DNA of 27,706 bases, taken from contig DJOF01000005.1 of the NCBI GenBank assembly GCA_002439585.1, forward strand, positions 1 to 27,706. Direction: 5' to 3'. Origin of the DNA: Bacteroidales bacterium UBA6445. Its GTDB lineage: Bacteria; Bacteroidota; Bacteroidia; Bacteroidales; UBA932. Numbering within the stretch: position 1 is the stretch's first letter; each line of letters begins with the position of its first letter. Of this stretch, positions 1-6,491 are shown one piece after another. The position numbers and the translations under genes were made by a program. The notes beneath the pieces were generated by a model that was not told the origin of the DNA, did no database searches, and saw only the letters and a program-made list of their open reading frames with translations.

Positions 1-188
1 AATTCGGGGGTTTATCGTTTAATAGCACTTAACATATAGCACCTATCGCTTGATTATCAATAATATACAAGAAAAGCAGTATATCCATAGATCTCTTCAT
101 TACCTTAGAATATAAAACATCCAACTGCATATATTCGTTTTGGGATTGAAAAAGCTGATATTGATGAAGGTTTACAACTCATATATTT

Positions 189-214
189 AGGAGGGCAAGA
201 CTGTGCCTTCTCCT
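189..214. repeat. Imperfect inverted repeat (hairpin)
   Basis: AGGAGGGCA (189-197) and TGCCTTCTCCT (204-214) pair with a two-base bulge around a six-base loop. There is no T-tract on either side, so it does not look like an intrinsic terminator. The function is unknown and it may be chance. Confidence 0.3.
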
Positions 215-546
215 AACTCATAGGCTTCTCTGCATTTTTGGCTAACTCATTCTCGACCCGTAAGCAGCATGGCGCCGTCTTAACAATCTGTATGATGACT
301 GTCTACTATAACCCAAAAAACTGGACGCAAATATGACGGGATCGGCATCCCTCACATACGGAGAGAGTGTGACACTCGCTTCTCTAAGGATTCGTATGAA
401 AACAAAAAACGAGATTTCGAAATACTCTAAAGAGGCCACGAGGCTTAAGAACATAGCCGTACAACAAGACAGTATCTAAGCACTATCCTTGCACAACCTT
501 GCTAGGGTAAAGAAAAGAAAGGAGTCACAACTCCAATAGAGTGGAA

Positions 547-583
547 TATAACGAGACCACATCTGACAATACTATAACGAGAC
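547..583. repeat. Direct repeat of 11 bp
   Basis: TATAACGAGAC occurs at 547-557 and again at 573-583, a 26-bp period. A second short word, GACAATA, follows each copy at 565-571 and 587-593. The pair lies just beyond the dnaK terminator. It could be a duplicated binding site or the trace of a local duplication; nothing ties it to a gene. Confidence 0.35.
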
Positions 584-612
584 TATGACAATAATGGCAC
601 ACAACAAAAAAC

Positions 613-652
613 AACAAAAAAGAGGTCAACTCCTTTGCGGAATTAACCTCTT
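613..652 (-). terminator. Intrinsic terminator of dnaK
   Basis: Read on the minus strand, AAGAGGTTAA (652-643) pairs with TTGACCTCTT (629-620) with one G-U type mismatch, and the interior TCC/GGA extends the stem over a short loop. The stem is followed directly by a T-rich run (TTTTTTG) ending near 613. It starts 16 bases after the dnaK stop codon, so it is the expected end of the dnaK transcript. Confidence 0.85.
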
Positions 653-668
653 TAGTTTATTCTATAAT

Positions 669-2570
669 TTATTGCTCGTCAGGGCCTTGATCGTCAGGAC
701 CATTCTGAGGTCCCGGCTGAGGGCCATAACTACCTCCCTGCGGACCCTGAGGACCTTGCTGTGCACCAGCTCCGGCATTCATGCTTTCTGAAGCAGCATG
801 CCATGCTTCCTCAAGACTCTTGGTATAAGTGTCGATATCATTGAGATTCTTGTTCTTCACTGCCTCTTTCAATTGATTGAGAGCAGACTCAATAGGAGCT
901 TTCTTGTCAGAAGGGATCTTGTCTCCATAATCCTTGAGATTCTTCTCAGTCTGGAAACACAAGGCATCAGCATTGTTTACCTTGTCGGCCGCTTCTTTCT
1001 CAGCCTTGTCGGCAGCTTCATTTGCCTTTGCTTCGTCCCTCATTCTTTGTATCTCCTCCTCGCTCAATCCAGAAGAAGCCTCGATACGTATGTTCTGCTC
1101 TTTACCAGTAGCCTTGTCTTTTGCAGAGACATTAAGGATACCGTTGGCATCGATATCAAATGTTACCTCAATCTGAGGTACTCCTCTAGGTGCAGGAGCA
1201 ATGCCATCTAGATGGAACACGCCGATCTGCTTATTGTCCTTAGCCATCGGACGCTCTCCCTGAAGAACCTTGATCTCAACTGACGGCTGATTGTCAACAG
1301 CGGTTGAGAACACTTCAGACTTACGGGTAGGTATTGTCGTATTGGAAGCTATAAGCTTTGTCATCACACCACCGAGAGTCTCAATACCAAGTGAAAGCGG
1401 AGTTACATCAAGAAGAAGCACATCCTTTACATCACCTGCAAGCACACCGCCTTGTATAGCTGCACCTATAGCGACAACCTCATCAGGATTGACACTCTTG
1501 TTAGGCTCTTTGCCAAAGAAGTCTTTTACTATCTGCTGAACCTTAGGTATACGGCTCGAACCTCCGACAAGAAGCACTTCATCAATCTGCGATGCGCTTA
1601 AATGAGCGTCCTCCAAAGCTTTGCGGCATGGGATTATAGTCCTTTGGAAAAGATCATCGCAAAGCTGCTCGAACTTAGCCCTAGTCAATGTCTTTACAAG
1701 ATGCTTCGGCACACCGTCAACAGGCATTATGTAAGGAAGGTTAATCTCTGTTGATGTCTGGTTGGAGAGTTCAATCTTTGCTTTCTCAGCTGCATCCTTC
1801 AGTCTCTGAAGTGCCATCGGATCTTTCTTCAAGTCAGCACCACCATTATCAGCGGCAAATTCCTGAGCAAGCCAGTCAATTACCTTCTGGTCAAAGTCGT
1901 CACCACCAAGATGAGTATCACCGTTGGTAGACTTAACTTCAAACACTCCGTCACCAAGTTCCATTATTGAAATATCGAAAGTACCGCCACCAAGGTCGAA
2001 TACTGCGACTTTCATATTCTTGTTCTTCTTGTCAAGGCCATATGCCAATGCTGCAGCAGTAGGTTCGTTGATGATACGCTTTACATCAAGACCTGCTATC
2101 TTGCCGGCTTCTTTGGTTGCTTGACGCTGTGAATCTGAAAAATAAGCAGGAACTGTAATGACTGCTTCCGTAACAGGCTGCCTAAGATAGTCCTCAGCTG
2201 TTTTCTTCATCTTCTGAAGAATCATTGCAGATATCTCTTGCGGAGAATACTGTTTGCCTTCTATCTCTACACGGGGAGTATTGTTCTCGCCTCTTACAAC
2301 TGTATAAGGAACTCGTTCAATCTCTTTAGTTACCTGATCATAGGTCTCACCCATGAACCTCTTTATGGAGAATACCGTATTTTTCGGATTGGTGATAGCC
2401 TGACGTTTTGCAGGACTTCCGACCTTTCTCTCACCACCTTCCGTGAAAGCAACTACTGAAGGCGTTGTTCTCTGGCCTTCATTGTTGATTATTACCGTAG
2501 GCTGGTTACCTTCCATTACTGCTACGCAGGAATTGGTTGTACCTAAGTCGATTCCAATAATTTTTCCCAT
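669..2570 (-). CDS. dnaK: Molecular chaperone DnaK (Hsp70)
   Basis: ATP-dependent Hsp70 chaperone of the cytosol, acting with DnaJ and GrpE in protein folding and heat-stress recovery. The 633-residue product has the family's usual length and layout. It has an N-terminal ATPase domain with the phosphate-1 motif GIDLGTTNS (6-14) and phosphate-2 motif DLGGGTFD (192-199), the interdomain linker DVLLLDV near 385, then the substrate-binding domain and helical lid. The C-terminal tail (about 597-633) is Gly/Pro/Gln-rich (repeats of GPQ, then GPDDQGPDEQ) and lacks the acidic EEV-type ending usual in bacterial DnaK. The gene is monocistronic, with a TAnnTTTG promoter about 25 bp upstream and a terminator just downstream. 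grpE and dnaJ are not adjacent. No CIRCE operator is visible, so any heat-shock control must use another route. Confidence 0.98.
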   Translation of the reverse strand: MGKIIGIDLGTTNSCVAVMEGNQPTVIINNEGQRTTPSVVAFTEGGERKVGSPAKRQAITNPKNTVFSIKRFMGETYDQVTKEIERVPYTVVRGENNTPRVEIEGKQYSPQEISAMILQKMKKTAEDYLRQPVTEAVITVPAYFSDSQRQATKEAGKIAGLDVKRIINEPTAAALAYGLDKKNKNMKVAVFDLGGGTFDISIMELGDGVFEVKSTNGDTHLGGDDFDQKVIDWLAQEFAADNGGADLKKDPMALQRLKDAAEKAKIELSNQTSTEINLPYIMPVDGVPKHLVKTLTRAKFEQLCDDLFQRTIIPCRKALEDAHLSASQIDEVLLVGGSSRIPKVQQIVKDFFGKEPNKSVNPDEVVAIGAAIQGGVLAGDVKDVLLLDVTPLSLGIETLGGVMTKLIASNTTIPTRKSEVFSTAVDNQPSVEIKVLQGERPMAKDNKQIGVFHLDGIAPAPRGVPQIEVTFDIDANGILNVSAKDKATGKEQNIRIEASSGLSEEEIQRMRDEAKANEAADKAEKEAADKVNNADALCFQTEKNLKDYGDKIPSDKKAPIESALNQLKEAVKNKNLNDIDTYTKSLEEAWHAASESMNAGAGAQQGPQGPQGGSYGPQPGPQNGPDDQGPDEQ

Positions 2571-2593
2571 AATATTTATATCTTATTTATTAT

Positions 2594-2601
2594 CAAACAT
2601 A
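2594..2601 (-). promoter_or_regulatory. dnaK promoter -7 box
   Basis: The minus strand reads TATGTTTG, matching the Bacteroidota sigma-A -7 consensus TAnnTTTG. It lies 23 bp upstream of the dnaK ATG and would give a leader of roughly 18 nt. No clear -33 TTTG is present. The sequence further upstream (2606-2690) is unusually GC-rich for an intergenic region here. Confidence 0.6.
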
Positions 2602-2715
2602 CTCTCACCGCACCGCGCGGCTCGAGGCTGTCTTGCGACAACGCCTACGAACTTATCCAATGGCGTGCCAATAGGCCCCAGTCGTAGTTTTTCTGTCAAT
2701 TTGTCATATTTTAAC

Positions 2716-2723
2716 TAACTTTG
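2716..2723 (+). promoter_or_regulatory. Pseudouridine synthase gene promoter -7 box
   Basis: TAACTTTG matches TAnnTTTG. It sits 20 bp before the ATG at 2744, implying a leader of only about 14 nt. A TTTG occurs at 2700-2703 but is too close to be the normal -33 element. Confidence 0.6.
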
Positions 2724-2743
2724 ATGACACAATATCTTATGAC

Positions 2744-3460
2744 ATGAGCTACAGAGATCTTTCCGAGGCCGAGTACAACGATCTGGCCGACAGAATATTA
2801 TACGAAGACAATCACCTACTTATAGTCAACAAGAGATCCGGTGAGATCGTTCAAGGCGACAAGACTGGCGACGAGACGCTTGGTGACAAATACAAGATAT
2901 TCATAGCCAAACGAGACTCAAAGCCAGGACAGGTATTCATCGGAATACCTCACAGACTTGACAGGCCTGTCTGCGGGATCACTGTACTAGCAAAGACAAG
3001 CAAGGCCTTAGAGAGAATGTCTGAACTTTTCAGAGCAGGTGAGGTACATAAGACCTATTGGGCCCTGACATGCGCCTGCCCAAGGCCTGAAGAGGCTGAT
3101 ATAGAAAACTATCTCATCCGGAACGAGAAAATGAACAAAAGCTTCGTATGCCGTAACCATAAGGATAGGAAAGATGCCAAACTGGCAAGGCTTCACTACA
3201 AGCTCATAGGTCATACTGAGAGATACTGGCTCTGCGAGATATTGCTATATACAGGACGACACCACCAGATAAGATGTCAGCTGGCTAATATTGGCTGCCC
3301 CATAAAGGGAGATCTTAAATATGGCGCGCCCAGATCCAATCCGGATGGAGGTATCTCTCTTATGGCAAGGCACATATCCTTCATCCACCCGATCAAGAAG
3401 ACGCCTGTTGAGATTTCTGCTCCTGTACCTCCTGACTGGAAAGGAGTCCCGATTTCTTGA
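2744..3460 (+). CDS. RluA-family RNA pseudouridine synthase
   Basis: Isomerises specific uridines to pseudouridine in rRNA or tRNA. The 238-residue protein has the RluA catalytic motif HRLDRPVCG (70-78) with the nucleophilic Asp at 73. It also has the second conserved block GRHHQIRCQL (171-180) and GDLKYG (189-194). There is no N-terminal S4 RNA-binding domain, so it is a short RluA/TruC/RluC-like member; the exact target uridine cannot be told from sequence. It is transcribed divergently from dnaK with its own promoter box. Its last 68 bases, which still encode the conserved C-terminal strand region, overlap the 3' end of the opposing AraC-type regulator gene. The ATG at 2739 is followed at once by an in-frame stop, so 2744 is the start. 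Confidence 0.93.
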   Translation: MSYRDLSEAEYNDLADRILYEDNHLLIVNKRSGEIVQGDKTGDETLGDKYKIFIAKRDSKPGQVFIGIPHRLDRPVCGITVLAKTSKALERMSELFRAGEVHKTYWALTCACPRPEEADIENYLIRNEKMNKSFVCRNHKDRKDAKLARLHYKLIGHTERYWLCEILLYTGRHHQIRCQLANIGCPIKGDLKYGAPRSNPDGGISLMARHISFIHPIKKTPVEISAPVPPDWKGVPIS

Positions 3461-4460
3461 TACTGTCCCTATAATCCTTGCACCATTCTCCAGGTGTAAT
3501 CTCACAGAAAAGCTTGAATGCCATATTAAACGAGACCTGGGAGTTAAACCCGGACATATCAGCAAGGTCCTTGACTCTCAGGGTCGTGTCTGACATAAAC
3601 AGATTCTTGGCATATCTTACACGATACTGATTCATCAGCTGATTGAAATTCATCCCAGCACATGCATTTATAAGTCTTGATACGTAAGCCTTGTTGGAAC
3701 ACATGGCACGGGCAAGAGTATCCAACGAAAAGTCAGACCCAAGAAACGGTTTCTCGGTCTCAAGGTAGTTGCACAAGCTGGCGTACATCTTCTTATAGTC
3801 TTTCCGAAGTTTCTCTGGGAGAAATGCACAGGACTCCCCATCTTTCTCTACAGCAGGCTTGCCAGATTTGGTAAAAGAGATTATCGGACTGCCGAAACAG
3901 CTTCTCGCATACATTATCAGAAACAGCGACAGACTCATCAGCAAGGCTAGCAACTTAGGCCAAACCCTGCCAGGAGCGGCATCAGCATAGAAAAACAAGA
4001 CCAAGGAGTAGACCAATACTACAAGGAAAAAAGCAAGATAGCAGAAATGTATCATACACAAGAGCATCTCCCAGCCTGAGATTTTCATTGATATATATGC
4101 AGGGTCATCCATCATCCTAAATGCCCGTATTGTCAGAAGCACCGAGAGAGGTACTCCAGCAAGACCGTAACCGATATAGAATATCGATACTGCAGGATGC
4201 ACAAAAACACATAAAATGACAATACCTACAGCCGTTGCAAGCACGGCAGCAGCAAAGCATACCGATATCCAACTATCCTTGTATGTATCAGGCATCAGCA
4301 TCAGCATTGAAGTGGAGATATTGATGGAATAGACTATAACACAATATCCTATCTCGCCTCCGAGCACAAAATACAATGTGGGCACGAGAACAAGATTCAA
4401 GACAGACAAGTATCTTATGACTCGTCTAGGAGAGCCGCACATATCCTTAAGTTTTAGCAT
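3393..4460 (-). CDS. Membrane-anchored AraC-family transcriptional regulator
   Basis: A 355-residue protein with about six predicted membrane helices in residues 15-210. A short linker follows, then a C-terminal AraC/XylS DNA-binding domain (about 232-335). The domain has two helix-turn-helix units, the second containing VKDLADMSGFNSQVSFNMAF, and ends with the typical TPGEW motif. The layout suggests a one-component membrane sensor that regulates promoters directly from the inner membrane; the signal and target genes are unknown. No ligand-binding cupin, receiver or kinase domain is present. The final 22 residues (334-355) lie beyond the DNA-binding domain and are encoded antisense to the end of the pseudouridine synthase gene. 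The gene has its own TATTTTTG box upstream and is separated from the tandem YitT genes by a strong terminator. Confidence 0.9.
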   Translation of the reverse strand: MLKLKDMCGSPRRVIRYLSVLNLVLVPTLYFVLGGEIGYCVIVYSINISTSMLMLMPDTYKDSWISVCFAAAVLATAVGIVILCVFVHPAVSIFYIGYGLAGVPLSVLLTIRAFRMMDDPAYISMKISGWEMLLCMIHFCYLAFFLVVLVYSLVLFFYADAAPGRVWPKLLALLMSLSLFLIMYARSCFGSPIISFTKSGKPAVEKDGESCAFLPEKLRKDYKKMYASLCNYLETEKPFLGSDFSLDTLARAMCSNKAYVSRLINACAGMNFNQLMNQYRVRYAKNLFMSDTTLRVKDLADMSGFNSQVSFNMAFKLFCEITPGEWCKDYRDSIKKSGLLSSQEVQEQKSQQASS

Positions 4461-4487
4461 AATCTATTTATATAAAAACTGTGGCGG

Positions 4488-4495
4488 CAAAAATA
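4488..4495 (-). promoter_or_regulatory. AraC-type regulator promoter -7 box
   Basis: The minus strand reads TATTTTTG, a TAnnTTTG match 27 bp upstream of the start codon. It begins only three bases after the T-tract of the upstream operon's terminator, so its -33 region falls within the terminator hairpin. Confidence 0.5.
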
Positions 4496-4498
4496 GAC

Positions 4499-4534
4499 AA
4501 AAAAACTGCTCCACCTCTTTAAAGTGGAACAGTT
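4499..4534 (-). terminator. Intrinsic terminator of the SPOR-M28-leuS-yitT operon
   Basis: On the minus strand AACTGTTCCAC (4534-4524) pairs with GTGGAGCAGTT (4514-4504), an 11-bp stem with a single G-U type mismatch and a nine-base loop. Seven T residues follow (4505-4499). It sits 25 bp after the stop of the last YitT gene and should end this long operon. Confidence 0.88.
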
Positions 4535-4558
4535 AAAAAAGATTTTTATGATTTTTAA

Positions 4559-5533
4559 TTAAGAATTATCGGCCTCATGATTTTTAATCTGCGAGACAGC
4601 AACCTTCGGCCTTCCTGCCTTGATGGTATCAAATCCCTGTCCATACACTCCTGATACCGATGACACGGAAAGGAAAGCGTCATTATCTATCATCTTGATA
4701 TATTTCAGTAGAAAATTAAGATCAGTCTTCCGCGCAATAACCATTAAGACGTGGTTGGGTTGTTTGGTATACCACCCGATAGCAGGCAATACTGTCACCC
4801 CTCTGTGGAGATCCTTTGTTATTGCATCAGCCAGCTGCTCGTATTTATGTGACATTATGAAAAGCTGGACCGACTGCTTGGAACCGGACAGATATAAGTC
4901 CACGACATAGCCGTTGATGGTCACAAGCATAAGACCGTAAACAACTGTTGTTATCTTCTCTGAGAAAGGAACAAGCTCACCTGAAACGGTATAGGAAGGA
5001 ATCAAAAGCGATGACAATATGATAACAACATCAATAGACAAAATGACACGACCGGGGGAAATATTACGGTACTTATTGATAATCAGAGCAATAATATCCG
5101 TACCACCGGTACTTCCTCCTTGTGATATTGACACACCTATCCCTAGACCCGCCATGATGCCTCCCATTATAGTAGACATCAGCTTGCCGTTCTTGACTGA
5201 AAGCATATCTATAATGTCTGGCGGAATCAGCCCCTGAAGGACATTAAGCCCTACTGATGCGAGTACTATTGCATATATTGTCTTCCAACCGAAACTAAAG
5301 CCGATTATAAAGACAGACGTTACGAGCAAAATGGCATTGATCACAAAATACGTATAACCCATCTTGATCCCGAAAGCGTATTGGATTATAGAACTTATAC
5401 CCGTCACGCCTCCACCGACAAGGTTGTTGGGCGTCAGAAATATTGTCCACCCTGTCACATATATAAGTATGCCTATAGAAAGCAGTGCATACTCCTTGAG
5501 AATCGTCCAAAAGGATTTTTTCATCACTTCCAT
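4559..5533 (-). CDS. YitT family membrane protein (DUF2179), second copy
   Basis: A 324-residue integral membrane protein of the YitT family, whose transport or other role is not established. The N-terminal two thirds are a YitT membrane domain with about five to six hydrophobic helices and conserved glycine-rich turns (NNLVGGGVTGISSII near 37-51; QGGSTGGTDI near 139-148). The C-terminal DUF2179 domain is soluble and contains RGVTVLPAIGWYTK and VSSVSGVYGQGFD, shared almost word for word with the neighbouring gene. ATG at 5533 is four bases after the upstream stop; an in-frame ATG three codons later is an equally possible start. It is the last gene of the operon before the terminator, and clearly a tandem duplicate of the gene before it. 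Confidence 0.92.
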   Translation of the reverse strand: MEVMKKSFWTILKEYALLSIGILIYVTGWTIFLTPNNLVGGGVTGISSIIQYAFGIKMGYTYFVINAILLVTSVFIIGFSFGWKTIYAIVLASVGLNVLQGLIPPDIIDMLSVKNGKLMSTIMGGIMAGLGIGVSISQGGSTGGTDIIALIINKYRNISPGRVILSIDVVIILSSLLIPSYTVSGELVPFSEKITTVVYGLMLVTINGYVVDLYLSGSKQSVQLFIMSHKYEQLADAITKDLHRGVTVLPAIGWYTKQPNHVLMVIARKTDLNFLLKYIKMIDNDAFLSVSSVSGVYGQGFDTIKAGRPKVAVSQIKNHEADNS

Positions 5534-5536
5534 TCT

Positions 5537-6481
5537 CTACTCGGATTTGGTTTTGGCTTTTGGCTTGATATTGAGACCTGTCTTGAGTTCGTCAAATCCT
5601 TCTCCGTAGACGCTGCTTGCTGGAACTACACTTACAAATGCCTTGTCATCTATAGACTTAACGGCTTTAGACAACTCATGCAGTTGTGATTTACGAACCA
5701 TGATAAGAAGAACGTTCTTGTCTCCCTTGGTGTACCAACCCACTGCCTTAAGAGCAGTCACGCCTCGCCTTAGATTATTTAGTATATAGTCAGCTATCTG
5801 CTCGTATTTCTGCGAGAAGATCATCACCTGAACCGTAGACTTGCCTCCCAACAGCACAAAATCCACCATAAATGAAAATGTGATCATGGCAACATAGCCA
5901 TATATCATATCCTCAAAGTTCTTGCCCGGAACAAGCAGGACTGACGCGATAATGAAGAGATCTGAATACAGATATACCTTGCCTGGGGAAATAGGCCAGA
6001 ACTTATTGATTATCAACGCCGCCACATCTGATCCGCCTGTACTTCCTCCCCTCTTGAATATAATTCCTAGTCCTACTGCCTCTAGCAAGCCTCCAACAAT
6101 AGGTACAAGAACTTTGTTGTCAATATATAGGAAATTCCCAGGAATAGCCTTGAGAGAATCAAATTCTGGCAGGATTTTGAACAATACCGACGACAATACA
6201 ACGGCATAGATGGTCTTAAGCCCGAATCCCTTGCCCAATATGATAGTCCCTGCTATCAGAAGTGCTACGTTAATAATGAAATATGTATAGGGAACTGGCA
6301 ACATCCCATTAGTCGCGAACTGTATGATGGTACACGCACCAGTCAGGCCACCACTTGCTATATTATTGGGAATCAAAAAGCTATCCCATGCTATACAAAA
6401 GATCAGAGTCCCAAGGGAAACCAGAAAGTAATCCCATAGCACCTCCAATACTTTTTTTACTGGATTGATAACAGTGCTCAT
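5537..6481 (-). CDS. YitT family membrane protein (DUF2179), first copy
   Basis: A 314-residue paralogue of the next gene downstream, with the same arrangement: a YitT membrane domain of five to six helices (SFLIPNNIASGGLTGAC near 49-65; KRGGSTGGSDVAALIINKF in the middle) and a C-terminal DUF2179 domain containing RRGVTALKAVGWYTK and PASSVYGEGFD. The C-terminus is Lys-rich (KPKAKTKSE). It starts 10 bp after the leuS stop and ends 3 bp before the second copy, so the two are co-transcribed with leuS. Function in this family is unproven. Two copies retained side by side could form a hetero-oligomer, which is inference only. Confidence 0.92.
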   Translation of the reverse strand: MSTVINPVKKVLEVLWDYFLVSLGTLIFCIAWDSFLIPNNIASGGLTGACTIIQFATNGMLPVPYTYFIINVALLIAGTIILGKGFGLKTIYAVVLSSVLFKILPEFDSLKAIPGNFLYIDNKVLVPIVGGLLEAVGLGIIFKRGGSTGGSDVAALIINKFWPISPGKVYLYSDLFIIASVLLVPGKNFEDMIYGYVAMITFSFMVDFVLLGGKSTVQVMIFSQKYEQIADYILNNLRRGVTALKAVGWYTKGDKNVLLIMVRKSQLHELSKAVKSIDDKAFVSVVPASSVYGEGFDELKTGLNIKPKAKTKSE

Positions 6482-6491
6482 CGGCTATATA

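Larger units (their letters stand above)
1..612. other. Gene-poor region downstream of dnaK
   Basis: No convincing gene is visible in these 612 bases. The first 200 bases are AT-rich with stops in all frames. Reading frames present are short: a 48-residue ATG frame at 333-479 (+) and a 70-residue frame at 242-454 (-). Neither has a TAnnTTTG promoter box or a recognisable domain. Codons 109-213 (+) read as a plausible protein-like stretch (it contains RFGIEKADIDEGLQLI) ending at TAA 214-216, but it is cut off upstream by a stop at 106-108 and has no start, so at best it is a gene remnant. Small dyads (189-214, 521-534) and an 11-bp direct repeat (547-557, 573-583) are the only other structure seen. 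No tRNA-like cloverleaf was recognised. Confidence 0.6.

Noticed and set aside
366..376. Near-palindrome AGTGTGACACT
   Set aside because: The arms are only five bases with a one-base centre; no neighbouring gene needs an operator there.
242..454. 70-residue reading frame on the minus strand
   Set aside because: No promoter box, no recognised motif, and an amino-acid composition rich in Arg and Ser without domain character. Probably chance.
333..479. 48-residue ATG reading frame on the plus strand
   Set aside because: Lysine-rich and superficially plausible, but no TAnnTTTG box, no homology I recognise, and not supported by context.
798..1211. 137-residue plus-strand frame inside dnaK
   Set aside because: Entirely antisense to conserved DnaK sequence; a shadow frame with no independent features.
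2571..2743. Search for a CIRCE heat-shock operator upstream of dnaK
   Set aside because: No TTAGCACTC/GAGTGCTAA pair is present. A short TGGC-GT-GCCA dyad (2661-2670) is too small to call an operator.
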